A stretch of 64,000 nt of DNA from Reichenbachiella agarivorans (GTDB lineage: Bacteria > Bacteroidota > Bacteroidia > Cytophagales > Cyclobacteriaceae): the NCBI RefSeq assembly GCF_025502585.1, contig NZ_CP106679.1, positions 2,387,501-2,451,500 on the forward strand. The letters run 5' to 3'. Position 1 is the stretch's first letter. The number at the start of each line of letters is the position of its first letter. A model generated the notes under the pieces. The model was not told the DNA's origin, searched no databases, and saw only the letters and a list, made by a program, of their open reading frames with translations. A program made the position numbers and the translations under genes. Positions 50,107 through 60,233 of the stretch are shown piece after piece.

Positions 50107-52152
50107 CTAATCAAAATCCTCTTCGGTCAGCTCATCCACGGTTTTTTCTTTTAGCGGCTTGGCTGGTCTATAGATTTCAAATTCGACTCTTCTATTGAGG
50201 TTTTGATCTCTCTCGGTGTGCTCCTCTACAATCGGTTTGTTACTCCCAAATCCTTGTGCTTCTACACGGTCACCTGCTACACCCCCAAAGGTAACAATGT
50301 AGTCACGGATGGTGTTGGCTCGATCTATCGACAAATCGAGGTTGAATTGTTCGGTACCAAACTTGTCCGTATGTCCTGAAATCCTCAAGAAGAAATCTGG
50401 GTTGTCGTACATGAAGTTGACCACTTTGTTGAGATCACCATACATTTCACCCTTCAAATCTGCCTTGCCAGGATCAAATTCGATCGATTCGAATTTGACA
50501 CGACTGGCGATGTGGTTGGTGACCTCATCAAAGCGCATCGGACCATCTAGGTAGAACATTTCTTCGATTCGGAAGAATTCATCACCTTGTATGACTAGTA
50601 AGTAGTTTTTGTTATTGATCAAATCAAACTCAAACGAACCATCAGGTTTTAGGTATTTGGGAGAAACCTCCACACCATCATCGAGATCAATCACGGACAC
50701 GATACCTGTAAAAGGCTTGCCAGTCAGAGAATCTGTCAGTGATCCTGCGATCTCGGTCAGTGCCTCTGGCTGTGCCTCCATGGGTAGTGGAAAGGAGTAC
50801 AAATCGAGTTTGTCGAGATCATGGGTTGCGGAGCGGGCGTAGTACAGGTCTTTGGAGTGAGAATCCATCGTGAAATAAAACTCACTGCCTCGCCCGTTGA
50901 CCAGCGGACCAATATTGATTGGCTCACTCCAAGCCGCATCCTTGTGGTAGGCTTTGTAGATGTCAAACTCGCCGAATTTGTAGAGTTGCCCATTGGAGCT
51001 AAAGAACAATACTTCGAACTCAGGGTGATAGAAGGGACTCACTTCGTTGTGGCGGGTGTTGATGATGGGGCCGAGGTTTTGGGCGGGCATCCATGCGCCA
51101 TGTTCGTTTTTGTAGCTGAAGTAGATGTCAGACAGACCAAAGCCACCGATTCGGTCTGAGGCAAAATAAAGCGTGTCTTCGGTATGTGACAGAGAAGGAT
51201 GAGAATCCCAACTGATGCTGTTGACATTGGTACCGAGGTTATGAATATCTGTCCAGACACTGTCTTCACTCAGACTCGCCATGAATATATCGCAATTACC
51301 CAAGCCATACGGAGATCCACATCTGGAGAAGTAGAGTGTCTTGCCATCCTTGCTCAGACACGCAGAACCTTCGTTGTATTGGGTGTTGATTTGTGTCAGG
51401 TCGGTACAGAGTTCCCAATAGCCATCTACGCGGCGACTGATGAACAAGTCTTCATTTTTGACATAGTCCAGATTGATCATTCTTTCGTTTCTCTTGGATG
51501 TAAAGATGAGAACTTGGTTTTGAAGCCCAATAGAAGGTCCATAGTCAGCATGGCGGGAGTTGATTTTTCTTCCCATGTTGAGCAATACGCCACGGGGTGG
51601 CCGGATGGTGTCGATGGCTTTTCGATGCTCGACGAGTTTGTAGTAGTAGTCTAGCGGAACGAAATTTTCGGTCTCCTGGGTGTTCAATGAGTCATAGTAC
51701 AGTTCGAGCTCTTGGATATTGATATTGTTGTGATGATGACGCAGCACCAGCTTGTACAGAGAAGTGGCCTCTTCGTCCGTGCCGTAGATCTCTGTCAATT
51801 TGGCTAGTCTCCAGATCCAGTACGTGTCTACATAGAAATTTCTAATACCGAAGTTTTTGATGTACTGTTGGAGTGCAGGATACAGCTTTTCCCAGTCGCG
51901 ATTGTGTTCCAATCTTTGGATGCGATGGAGCTCTGTTTTGTTTTGGTAGTAGTTGATTTTGTTGACGTTGGGAAATTTATAAATATTGAATTCCCACTCG
52001 CCATTGAGCGTATCTAGGTCTGCAATTGCTTGACTGTCATGCTTCTTCTTTGAGAATTGAGCCTGTACGACACTTGCCGACCCAATTGTCCAAAGGATTA
52101 CAACAGCAACTACGAGAAGTATATGGTTTTTGATAGTTATGAAACTATGCAC
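50107..52152 (-). CDS. PorE-like OmpA protein (TPR, PD40 propeller, CRD, OmpA_C)
   Basis: 681 aa, GTG start, with signal peptide ending VVQAQ. Order: helical TPR-like part (about 40-170), PD40/WD40-like propeller (about 190-450, with repeated YFxSxxxGGxGxxDIY motifs), carboxypeptidase-regulatory-like fold (about 465-530, EIAGSLTDSLTGKPFTG … FEFDLINNKNYLLVIQ) and a C-terminal OmpA peptidoglycan domain (about 550-660, SGHTDKFGTEQFN … VEAQGFGSNKP, NRRVEFEIY). This is the architecture of PorE, the type IX secretion protein tied to peptidoglycan; PorE itself is a lipoprotein and this one has no lipobox, so it may be a paralogue. Divergent from lon. Confidence 0.82.
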   Translation of the reverse strand: MHSFITIKNHILLVVAVVILWTIGSASVVQAQFSKKKHDSQAIADLDTLNGEWEFNIYKFPNVNKINYYQNKTELHRIQRLEHNRDWEKLYPALQQYIKNFGIRNFYVDTYWIWRLAKLTEIYGTDEEATSLYKLVLRHHHNNINIQELELYYDSLNTQETENFVPLDYYYKLVEHRKAIDTIRPPRGVLLNMGRKINSRHADYGPSIGLQNQVLIFTSKRNERMINLDYVKNEDLFISRRVDGYWELCTDLTQINTQYNEGSACLSKDGKTLYFSRCGSPYGLGNCDIFMASLSEDSVWTDIHNLGTNVNSISWDSHPSLSHTEDTLYFASDRIGGFGLSDIYFSYKNEHGAWMPAQNLGPIINTRHNEVSPFYHPEFEVLFFSSNGQLYKFGEFDIYKAYHKDAAWSEPINIGPLVNGRGSEFYFTMDSHSKDLYYARSATHDLDKLDLYSFPLPMEAQPEALTEIAGSLTDSLTGKPFTGIVSVIDLDDGVEVSPKYLKPDGSFEFDLINNKNYLLVIQGDEFFRIEEMFYLDGPMRFDEVTNHIASRVKFESIEFDPGKADLKGEMYGDLNKVVNFMYDNPDFFLRISGHTDKFGTEQFNLDLSIDRANTIRDYIVTFGGVAGDRVEAQGFGSNKPIVEEHTERDQNLNRRVEFEIYRPAKPLKEKTVDELTEEDFD

Positions 52153-52356
52153 TCGATTTAAATTATGAATATTCTTTGCTTGTATAATATGTACCCTAGC
52201 TGAATTTCAAAAGTAATGCAGCTGACCTTCTAAACGAATTAAATGCTAGATTAAATATAATTACTTTGGCATAGCGATTGCAACTTATGATTATCTTTAA
52301 ATTTTGACATGAAATCTAGTTTTTATGTCATAGTGACAGGCAAGTGAAGTTTATTT

Positions 52357-54828
52357 ATGATTCAATATAACATGTTTTCTACAAGCTCCTTTTCAGATCT
52401 CAGTGATGAAGATGCAGGTGATTTGATCCCTCTAGATTTGACTGGAGACGAAACCGAAATACATCAAGACGATCTTCCAGAAGATCTCCCCATATTACCT
52501 CTCAAAAACGCAGTTTTATTTCCAGGTGTGGTGATCCCAATTACCGTAGGGAGACAAAAATCCATCAGGCTGGTCAAGAAGGCCTACCGCAGCAACAAGA
52601 TCATCGGGGTGACTGCACAGAAAAACCCCTTGGCTGAAGACCCTAAAGAGGGAGAAATTTACAAGACAGGTACAGTGGCTAAAATCTTGAAAATGCTGGT
52701 GTTGCCAGATGGCAATACCACGATTATCATTCAAGGTAAAAAGCGGATGAATATTGAGCAGATTGTGCAAGAAAATCCCTACATGACTGCCAAAGTCAAG
52801 TTACTCAATGAGGATTTTGAGTCAGGAGAGGAGAGCCATACCAAAGCTATCATTCATTCCTTGAAGGATGCGGCTAAGAAGATTTTGAAGCTGAACCCAG
52901 ATATTCCTAAGGAAGCACAAATTGCCTTGGAGAGTATTGACAGTTTTAGCTTTTTGACCCACTTTCTATGCTCCAACATCAATACGGATGTCAAGGACAA
53001 GCAGAAGTTGCTAGATATTAACAATGGATCCAAACGCGCCGAGCAGCTCCTTCAATACATGCTCAAGGATATTCAGGTGCTGGAACTCAGACATGAGATT
53101 CAAAACAAAGTGAATACCGATATTGATCAGCAACAGAGAGACTATTATCTCCGTCAGCAGATGAAGGTGCTGCAAGACGAGCTCGGCCAGGGTAGCCCAG
53201 AACAAGAAATAGATGATTTGAGAGCTGCTGGTGCTAAGAAAAACTGGCCAGATGAGGTTGAGGAGCATTTCAACAAGGAGATTGACAAAATCCTGAGAAT
53301 GAATCCTATGGCAGCAGAATATCCGGTAGCGATGAATTATGCCGAACTGCTGGTAGAGCTGCCATGGAACGATATGTCTCATGATAATTTTGATCTGAAA
53401 CGAGCCAAAAAAATCTTGGATCGTGATCATTTTGGATTGGAAAAAGTCAAAGACAGAATCATTGAGTACCTCGCCGTGAGAAAACTGAAAAATGACTTGA
53501 AAGGGCCGATTATTTGTCTTTTTGGCCCTCCTGGTGTAGGTAAGACATCACTAGGTAAGTCAATTGCCAAAGCCCTCAACCGTGAGTATGTCAGGATGTC
53601 ACTCGGTGGTGTGCATGACGAGGCAGAGATTCGTGGGCATCGCAAGACCTACATTGGCGCCATGCCAGGCAAGGTGATTCAGAACATCAACAAGGCCAAA
53701 TTTTCTAATCCAGTATTCGTGTTGGATGAGATAGACAAGATATCAACAGAGTTTAGAGGTGATCCATCGTCTGCCTTGTTGGAGGTTTTAGATCCCGAGC
53801 AAAACAACGCGTTCAAGGATAATTTCTTGGAGGTAGAATATGACCTGTCCAAAGTTTTGTTCATCGCGACAGCCAATTCACTCGATACGATACAGCCAGC
53901 TCTGAGAGACAGAATGGAGATCATCGAGGTGACGGGCTATACCATGGAAGAAAAAGTGGAGATCGCTAAGAAGCATTTGTTTCCTAAGCAATTGGAAGAA
54001 CATGGGTTGAAAGCTACCGACCTATCTATGGATAAGAAGGCCATAGCCAAAGTGATTGATGACTACACGAGAGAGTCTGGTGTGAGAACACTGGAGCGCA
54101 AGATCGGAACCATCGTGAGGGATGCTGCCAAGTCTCTTGCTATGGAAGAATCTTATCAGAAGAAAGTAACTGTTGATGAGGTGAGACGAATCTTGGGAGC
54201 AGAAATCTACGATAAGGAGCTGTATCAAAACAACAAGATGGCTGGTGTGGTCACTGGTCTGGCTTGGACATCAGTGGGCGGAGAAATTTTGTTCATCGAA
54301 TCCAGTTTGAGCAGAGGCAAAGGCAAGTTGACCTTGTCAGGTCAATTGGGAGATGTGATGAAGGAATCAGCTGTCACGGCCTTGTCATACTTGAAGTCAA
54401 ACGCCGAGAAGCTAAACATTGATTACAGGACATTTGACAACTATGATTTGCACGTGCATGTGCCTGCGGGTGCTGTACCCAAGGATGGACCATCAGCAGG
54501 GATCACCATGTTGACCTCATTGGCATCGATATTTACCCAAAGAATGATCAAAGACAAGCTGGCAATGACAGGTGAGATTACTTTGAGAGGTAAAGTATTG
54601 CCAGTGGGCGGGATCAAGGAGAAAATGTTGGCCGCCAAGAGAGCAGGCATCAAGGAGATTATTCTCTGCAATAAGAACAAAAAGGATATCGAAGAGATTG
54701 ATGAGCGATATGTCAAGGATCTGACCTTCCATTTTGTCGATACTGTAGACGAAGTGTTGGAGATTGCACTGTTACAGCAAAAGGTCCAGGATCCGGTGAA
54801 ATTTGAGTTGACCGAAAAAAGCAATTAA
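52357..54828 (+). CDS. lon: Lon protease (endopeptidase La)
   Basis: 823 aa ATP-dependent cytoplasmic protease. LON substrate-binding N-domain (LPILPLKNAVLFPGVVIPITVGR), AAA+ domain with Walker A FGPPGVGKTS at about 389-398 and Walker B VFVLDEID, and a proteolytic domain with catalytic Ser713 (KDGPSAGIT) and Lys756 (GGIKEKML). Start may be ATG 52357 or 52372. Followed after 16 bp by porQ and then hslU, giving lon-porQ-hslU on one strand. Confidence 0.96.
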   Translation: MIQYNMFSTSSFSDLSDEDAGDLIPLDLTGDETEIHQDDLPEDLPILPLKNAVLFPGVVIPITVGRQKSIRLVKKAYRSNKIIGVTAQKNPLAEDPKEGEIYKTGTVAKILKMLVLPDGNTTIIIQGKKRMNIEQIVQENPYMTAKVKLLNEDFESGEESHTKAIIHSLKDAAKKILKLNPDIPKEAQIALESIDSFSFLTHFLCSNINTDVKDKQKLLDINNGSKRAEQLLQYMLKDIQVLELRHEIQNKVNTDIDQQQRDYYLRQQMKVLQDELGQGSPEQEIDDLRAAGAKKNWPDEVEEHFNKEIDKILRMNPMAAEYPVAMNYAELLVELPWNDMSHDNFDLKRAKKILDRDHFGLEKVKDRIIEYLAVRKLKNDLKGPIICLFGPPGVGKTSLGKSIAKALNREYVRMSLGGVHDEAEIRGHRKTYIGAMPGKVIQNINKAKFSNPVFVLDEIDKISTEFRGDPSSALLEVLDPEQNNAFKDNFLEVEYDLSKVLFIATANSLDTIQPALRDRMEIIEVTGYTMEEKVEIAKKHLFPKQLEEHGLKATDLSMDKKAIAKVIDDYTRESGVRTLERKIGTIVRDAAKSLAMEESYQKKVTVDEVRRILGAEIYDKELYQNNKMAGVVTGLAWTSVGGEILFIESSLSRGKGKLTLSGQLGDVMKESAVTALSYLKSNAEKLNIDYRTFDNYDLHVHVPAGAVPKDGPSAGITMLTSLASIFTQRMIKDKLAMTGEITLRGKVLPVGGIKEKMLAAKRAGIKEIILCNKNKKDIEEIDERYVKDLTFHFVDTVDEVLEIALLQQKVQDPVKFELTEKSN

Positions 54829-54844
54829 TCTCAGAGCAAGAAGC

Positions 54845-55861
54845 ATGAAGAAACCTGTATTGATCCTATTGTTGATATTTCAAGCAGGTCTTTTGTGTGC
54901 GCAACTGGATGCAAGTCACTCCTATGATTTTTTAAATTTGCCTGTTGGTGCGAGAGTAGCTGGTCTGGGAGGTGTGGTGATATCTTCAACAGATCAGGAT
55001 GTAAATCTATTTTTGTCCAATCCAGCATTGTTGGACTCTGTCAATCACAACCATATATCATGGAGTCATCTGAGTTATTATGCGGATGTGCAGTACAATT
55101 CTTTTGCCTATGCATGGAATCTCAAAAGGTTGGGACCTATAGGTATTGGCGTACAGCATATGGGTTATGGTGAGTTTGATAGTTATGACCTAGCTGGCAA
55201 TGCTTTGGGTAAGACCTCTGCCAACGAAACAGCCGTGGTTTTGTCTCATAGCCATACCTTAGGTTTGTTCACCATGGGAGCCAATCTCAGGTTTATTTCG
55301 TCCAATATTGACAGCTATGGGTCGAGTGCGTTGACGATGGACTTAGGGGGGACATTTACCCATCCCACACATGAGCTGCAGGTAGCTTTGTTATTTAAGA
55401 ACATGGGCGTGGTGTTTTCAGACTATACAGGTAGTTCTGAATCCACTCTGCCGTTTGATGTACAGATGGGTGTGACTTTCAAACCAGAGCACATGCCGTT
55501 TAGGTTTTCGGTGACGGCATACAATCTGGGTAAATCTGGGTCAGTGTATTACGATGCTGACTTTTCTGAAGACGATGAACCAGGAAAGGTGGATGAAATT
55601 TTTCGTCACATCAATTTGGGAACAGAAGTAGTCATCAGTCAAAATTTTCAATTGAGAGTCGGATACAATCACTTGATCAGAAAGGAATTGAAAATGGAGG
55701 AGAAACAAGGATTGGCTGGTATTTCGTTGGGCGCTATGGTGAGGATCAAAATGTTTGAACTATCGTACACCTTCACGACGTACCATATAGACAGTGGTAG
55801 GAGTTATTTTACCATTACCAGTAATTTGAATAAAGTTTTTAAGAAAAAATCAATCATATAA
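54845..55861 (+). CDS. porQ: type IX secretion system protein PorQ
   Basis: 338 aa outer-membrane protein: signal peptide ending LLCAQ, then a FadL-like barrel with the family opening YDFLNLPVGARVAGLGGVVISSTDQDVNLFLSNPALLD and SYYADVQYNSFAYAWNLKRLGPIGIGVQHMGYGEF. PorQ belongs to the attachment complex (with PorU, PorV, PorZ) that anchors cargo to A-LPS on the cell surface. Its presence shows that the host has a T9SS. It sits between two ATP-dependent protease genes. Confidence 0.88.
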   Translation: MKKPVLILLLIFQAGLLCAQLDASHSYDFLNLPVGARVAGLGGVVISSTDQDVNLFLSNPALLDSVNHNHISWSHLSYYADVQYNSFAYAWNLKRLGPIGIGVQHMGYGEFDSYDLAGNALGKTSANETAVVLSHSHTLGLFTMGANLRFISSNIDSYGSSALTMDLGGTFTHPTHELQVALLFKNMGVVFSDYTGSSESTLPFDVQMGVTFKPEHMPFRFSVTAYNLGKSGSVYYDADFSEDDEPGKVDEIFRHINLGTEVVISQNFQLRVGYNHLIRKELKMEEKQGLAGISLGAMVRIKMFELSYTFTTYHIDSGRSYFTITSNLNKVFKKKSII

Positions 55862-55862
55862 G

Positions 55863-57254
55863 ATGTTGTCAACAGACCAATATTTAACACCCAAAGAGAT
55901 CGTAGCAGAGTTAGACAAGTACATCATCGGGCAGCATGATGCCAAGAGGAATGTTGCGATCGCTTTGAGGAACCGATGGAGAAGAATGAATGTCAAGACG
56001 GATATCCAAGGAGAAATTGTTCCCAACAACATTTTGATGATTGGAGCTACGGGAGTGGGTAAGACTGAGATAGCCCGACGACTGGCAAAAATAGCAGACG
56101 CTCCCTTCGTGAAGGTTGAGGCTTCTAAGTTTACGGAAGTGGGCTATGTAGGGCGTGATGTCGAGAGCATGGTTCGTGATCTAGTAGAGCAGTCTGTAGC
56201 ACTGGTAAAAAATGCCAAGAAAGAGGCCGTAAAGGAAAAGGCGGAAGAAATTGTAGAAAACATTATTCTAGATGCTTTGATACCTCCTGTCAAGAAGACT
56301 ACCCCATCTGTATTGAACAATGCCGATGGAGCCAGCACGATAGTGGATGATGCAGAACTCAACGAGAAGACCCGTGTGAGATTCAGAGAGAAAATCAAAA
56401 ATCGTGAGCTTGAAGATCGAAAAATTGATATTAGTATCAAGCAAAATAACACCCCTGGGATTGGAATGATTGGTGGAGGTCAGATGGATGAATCTTCCAT
56501 GATGAATCTGCAAGAAATGATCGGGAACATGATTCCGCAGAAAACCAAAAAACGCAAAGTAACGATTGCGGACGCAAGGAAATTGTTGATGGAGGAGGAG
56601 TCTTCTCGATTGATAGACATGGATGAGGTCAAAGATGAGGCAATTGCTAAAGCTGAAAACACGGGTATCATCTTCATCGATGAGATTGATAAAATTGCGG
56701 TAGGGGCTTCCAAAAAGGGTGGACCCGACGTGAGTCGTGAAGGTGTGCAGAGAGACTTGCTTCCGATTGTAGAAGGCAGTGCTGTCAATACCAAATATGG
56801 GGTGATCAACACGGATCACATCTTGTTTGTAGCGGCAGGGGCTTTTCATTTCGCAAAACCATCTGATTTGATTCCTGAGTTGCAAGGTAGATTTCCGATC
56901 AGGGTTGAGCTAGAAAATTTGACCAAGGCGGATTTTGTCCGTATCCTCAGCGAGCCTAAAAATGCGTTGACCAAGCAGTATGCAGCACTGATCGCCGCTG
57001 AAGATGTAGAGATTAGTTTTGAATCCGAAGCGATAGAAGAAATTGCCAGCATGGCCTTCGAGATCAATGCTGAGATAGAAAACATTGGCGCTAGACGTCT
57101 ACATACGGTGATGAGCAGGTTGCTCAACGATATCCTCTTCGATATACCAGACCTCATTGGACCCAATGCCAAAATAGTCATCAACAAAGCCATGGTCTTG
57201 GAGAAGCTGAGTGGAATGGTAGAAAACAGAGATTTGAGCCAGTATATCTTGTAA
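55863..57254 (+). CDS. hslU: ATP-dependent protease ATPase subunit HslU
   Basis: 463 aa AAA+ unfoldase of the HslUV protease. Walker A GATGVGKTE (residues 61-69), Walker B IIFIDEIDKIA, sensor region and the inserted I-domain (about 110-230) are in place, and the C-terminus ends SQYIL, close to the family's peptide that activates HslV. hslV is not adjacent. The ATG is 1 nt after the porQ stop. Confidence 0.95.
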   Translation: MLSTDQYLTPKEIVAELDKYIIGQHDAKRNVAIALRNRWRRMNVKTDIQGEIVPNNILMIGATGVGKTEIARRLAKIADAPFVKVEASKFTEVGYVGRDVESMVRDLVEQSVALVKNAKKEAVKEKAEEIVENIILDALIPPVKKTTPSVLNNADGASTIVDDAELNEKTRVRFREKIKNRELEDRKIDISIKQNNTPGIGMIGGGQMDESSMMNLQEMIGNMIPQKTKKRKVTIADARKLLMEEESSRLIDMDEVKDEAIAKAENTGIIFIDEIDKIAVGASKKGGPDVSREGVQRDLLPIVEGSAVNTKYGVINTDHILFVAAGAFHFAKPSDLIPELQGRFPIRVELENLTKADFVRILSEPKNALTKQYAALIAAEDVEISFESEAIEEIASMAFEINAEIENIGARRLHTVMSRLLNDILFDIPDLIGPNAKIVINKAMVLEKLSGMVENRDLSQYIL

Positions 57255-57359
57255 GACGCGATGCTCGGAAATGGCTTATGGATTAGGCTGATTTTTGAAA
57301 TCTTGATTCTTGTTTTTATGAATGTTGAACCTTAAATTCTGAACAAATCGGGAATAACC

Positions 57360-57367
57360 TAGATTTG
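57360..57367 (+). promoter_or_regulatory. -7 box of the bestrophin gene
   Basis: TAGATTTG, perfect TAnnTTTG, 22 nt before the ATG. A weak -33 only. Confidence 0.5.
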
Positions 57368-57389
57368 GACACCTTTAAACCATCTACCT

Positions 57390-58277
57390 ATGCTCATCAG
57401 ATACCGTATTCCTCTTAATTACTTTATCAAGTTCGCGTATGTGGATGCGATTGCAGTTATGATTGTATCTGTTGGTGTTTTCTTTCTCGTACGCAAGATC
57501 AATTTTCCTATTATTCCGATCAATATTCCTGCATTTATGGGTACAGCCATATCCTTGTTGCTGGGGTTTAAACTCAGTCAGTCGTATGATCGATGGTGGG
57601 AGGCACGCAAGATTTGGGGTGCCATTGTCAATGATTCGAGGACACTGACTCTACAGGTCCTCAACTACCACAAAGACGGAAACTGTGAGCAAACTATTCG
57701 CATTGCCAACCGACAGATGGCATGGCCGCACAGTTTGGGTCAATCCCTGCGAGGTCTGTCTCCATTGGATAAAATGGGAGATTTCTTGAGTGAGGAAGAA
57801 TTTGCCAGAGTTGCCAGTCATAAAAATGTACCATTGGCGATACTCAACGAGCATTCGGTAGATTTGCGACAAATGTATCAAGACGGTAAAATCAATGATT
57901 ACCAGCAAATCCAGATAGATAAAACGCTGGTTCGCCTATGTCAGAGTATGGGAATGGCAGAGCGAATCAAGAATACTGTTTTTCCCACTTCCTATCGATT
58001 GTTTTTACATTTGTTCATTTATCTTTTTATCACCTTGTTGGCCGTTGCTTTGGCAGAGGTGGATCGTCTTTGGGAAATACCCATGATGGTACTGATTTCT
58101 TTGCCTTTTTTATTGTTGGAGAAAACAGCCTTTTACCTCCAGGATCCATTTGAAAACCGACCTACGGATATTTCAGTGTCTGCAATTGCCAATACCATCG
58201 AGCATAACCTCAAACAGCTCATCGGTCAGTCAGACCTTCCTGCCCCTGTAGAGCAAGATACTTTTTATGTGATGTAA
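57390..58277 (+). CDS. bestrophin-family (UPF0187) membrane channel protein
   Basis: 295 aa with four membrane regions. Family motifs: GFKLSQSYDRWWEARKIWGAIVNDSR (residues about 59-85) and PFLLLEKTAFYLQDPFENRPTDISVSAIANTIEHNL near the C-terminus, the latter lining the pore cytoplasmic cage. Bacterial bestrophins conduct ions (the best studied one cations). Separate transcript with its own -7 box. Confidence 0.9.
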   Translation: MLIRYRIPLNYFIKFAYVDAIAVMIVSVGVFFLVRKINFPIIPINIPAFMGTAISLLLGFKLSQSYDRWWEARKIWGAIVNDSRTLTLQVLNYHKDGNCEQTIRIANRQMAWPHSLGQSLRGLSPLDKMGDFLSEEEFARVASHKNVPLAILNEHSVDLRQMYQDGKINDYQQIQIDKTLVRLCQSMGMAERIKNTVFPTSYRLFLHLFIYLFITLLAVALAEVDRLWEIPMMVLISLPFLLLEKTAFYLQDPFENRPTDISVSAIANTIEHNLKQLIGQSDLPAPVEQDTFYVM

Positions 58278-58434
58278 TTGTGTTATTTAACATTGAGGAG
58301 TAGGCTGGGGGTATATTGTATTGTCTTTTAACCTCTCAAAAAGATAAATCGATTCTATTTCCTTTTATGCTTAGGTTACTTAACTTGGATTTTGTGGTGG
58401 TCATTGTATCATGTGAATTATTCAATGCGTTGAG

Positions 58435-58977
58435 ATGTCTGAAAGGAAATTAATTTTGTATGTAAGTATGAGTCTAGATGGCTATTTGGCAACTGATGAT
58501 GATGATTTGTCTTGGCTGGATATGGTCGAAAGAGAGGGAGAGGATTATGGTTATTCTGAATTCATGGATCGAGTGGATACTTATATTGTCGGACGCAAAA
58601 CATATGATAAAATCATCGACATGGTAGGGCATCTGCCACAAGCCGAAAAGATGGAATGTTATGTGATCACCAGGCAAGAATTGCTACCAGAGAAGAATAT
58701 TATCTTTTACAATGATGATATTGAAGATTTGATTTATGAACTAAAAAGAGAATCAGGTCAAAATATCATCTGTGATGGAGGGGCAGACGTAATCAAGCTA
58801 CTCATGAGTAGTAGTCTCATCGATGAGTATGTGATATCGGTGATTCCTGTCATATTGGGGGATGGCAAGAGATTGTTCAAAGGAGGGGTTCCTTCTCAGG
58901 ATATCGCCCTCATCAATTCTACTAGTTTTGAATCAGGATTGGTACAGTTGCATTATGTCCGATTGAATGAGAATTGA
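58435..58977 (+). CDS. dihydrofolate reductase family protein (RibD_C)
   Basis: 180 aa: YVSMSLDGYLATDDDDLSWL at the N-terminus, VDTYIVGRKTYD, CDGGADVIKLLMSSSLIDEYVISVIPVILGDGKRLF and a final strand: the RibD C-terminal/DHFR-like reductase fold. Expected to bind NADPH; the substrate is unknown and it need not reduce folate. Monocistronic, convergent with rsmG. Confidence 0.88.
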   Translation: MSERKLILYVSMSLDGYLATDDDDLSWLDMVEREGEDYGYSEFMDRVDTYIVGRKTYDKIIDMVGHLPQAEKMECYVITRQELLPEKNIIFYNDDIEDLIYELKRESGQNIICDGGADVIKLLMSSSLIDEYVISVIPVILGDGKRLFKGGVPSQDIALINSTSFESGLVQLHYVRLNEN

Positions 58978-58993
58978 TAGGGCTAGCTCCCTA

Positions 58994-59620
58994 CTATTGT
59001 TTTTCTACGTAGACGATTTTCTTGGTTTCGAAGAAATCTTCTTTGAAATAAGTAGTCAGGTCATGGACTTTGTATCGGAGTTTGGACTCTAGCATTTCTT
59101 CGGCCAAATCTCCACCTTTCAAATATAGAATGCCATTTTTTAAAGGATGTTTGGATTCTTTTTTGAACTTGCCTTTGGTCCACTGGTAGAATGGCTTCAT
59201 TCTCGTCACGGCTCTACTGACGACAAAATCAAATTGACCAGGGACAGTTTCTGCACGTCCATGGATTCCAGTTACATTTTTCAACCCAAGAGCTTGGGCG
59301 ACTTCATTTACTACTTTGATCTTCTTCCCAATACTATCTACCAAGACAAACTGTGATTCTGGGTAGAGTATAGCAAGTGGTATACCTGGGAAGCCCCCAC
59401 CTGTACCTATGTCCAAGATACTAGAACCTGGAAGGAAATCCATGACTTTGGCAATCCCAAGAGAGTGGAGTACATGGCGCACATTGAGTTCTTCAATGTC
59501 CTTGCGAGAGATGACATTGATTTTGCTATTCCAATCTTTGTACAGAGGTTCTAACTGGGCAAACTGTTCCTTTTGTTCAGCACTGAGCTGAGGAAAGTAC
59601 TTCAAGATGATCTTAGACAT
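58994..59620 (-). CDS. rsmG: 16S rRNA (guanine-N7)-methyltransferase RsmG
   Basis: 208 aa SAM-dependent methyltransferase that modifies G527 of 16S rRNA. SAM motif ILDIGTGGGFPGIPLAI (residues 68-84), NVISRKDIEELNVRHVLHSL at the N-terminus and VSRAVTRM are typical. Starts 4 nt after the sigma factor stop, so it is the last gene of a three-gene minus-strand block. Confidence 0.94.
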   Translation of the reverse strand: MSKIILKYFPQLSAEQKEQFAQLEPLYKDWNSKINVISRKDIEELNVRHVLHSLGIAKVMDFLPGSSILDIGTGGGFPGIPLAILYPESQFVLVDSIGKKIKVVNEVAQALGLKNVTGIHGRAETVPGQFDFVVSRAVTRMKPFYQWTKGKFKKESKHPLKNGILYLKGGDLAEEMLESKLRYKVHDLTTYFKEDFFETKKIVYVEKQ

Positions 59621-59624
59621 GCTC

Positions 59625-60233
59625 CTAGATATGCTGCTTTTTGTCTTTGACCAAGTCGTACATCAACTCGCGGGCTCTGTGCAATTGAGCTTTGACAGTA
59701 CCTAATGGCGCATCCAGTGTTTTGGCGATCTCATCATACGATAACTCATCAAAATATCTCAACCTAACCAGTCGCTGGTACTTTGGAGGTAGTTTGGTGA
59801 CAAACATCTGTACCAACTCGATTTTTTGAGTATTGATAGCCTCTTCTTGAGGATTAAGTGTTCTGTCTTCTACATCGATATTGACGGACTCTCCATTGTC
59901 GTCTGAGAATGAAGTATTCAAACTAAAGGTGTTTAGCTTTTTCTTTCTGATAAAATCGATGGTGTTGTTGGTGGCGATTCTAAAAAGCCAAGTACTAAAT
60001 GTGTAGTCTTTTTTGAATTTGTGGAGGTTTTTGAAAGCTTTGGCAAACGCCTCGATAGTCAGATCTTCTGCATCATCCGTGTTTCTGATCATCTTGAGTA
60101 TCATGTGGTAGACAGGACGCTTGTAGCGATCCATCAGCTCAGCATATGCTTGCTCGTCACCTTCATTGATCGCATGATCGATTAGTTTGAAATCCTTTAG
60201 TGCCTTTTCGGAAAACTGCTTTTTTACTTCCAT
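59625..60233 (-). CDS. RNA polymerase sigma factor, ECF (sigma-70 family)
   Basis: 202 aa. Region 2: YAELMDRYKRPVYHMILKMIRNTDDAEDLTIEAFAKAFKNLHKF, YTFSTWLFRIATNNTIDFIRKKK; region 4: LPPKYQRLVRLRYFDELSYDEIAKTLDAPLGTVKAQLHRAREL. An insertion of about 35 residues lies between them. No anti-sigma gene is adjacent. Overlaps the glycosyltransferase gene by 10 nt, 4 nt before rsmG. Its regulon cannot be predicted. Confidence 0.93.
   Translation of the reverse strand: MEVKKQFSEKALKDFKLIDHAINEGDEQAYAELMDRYKRPVYHMILKMIRNTDDAEDLTIEAFAKAFKNLHKFKKDYTFSTWLFRIATNNTIDFIRKKKLNTFSLNTSFSDDNGESVNIDVEDRTLNPQEEAINTQKIELVQMFVTKLPPKYQRLVRLRYFDELSYDEIAKTLDAPLGTVKAQLHRARELMYDLVKDKKQHI

Noticed and set aside
57261-57335. 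24-codon ORF after hslU
   Set aside because: Too short, no conserved feature, no helix or start context that stands out.
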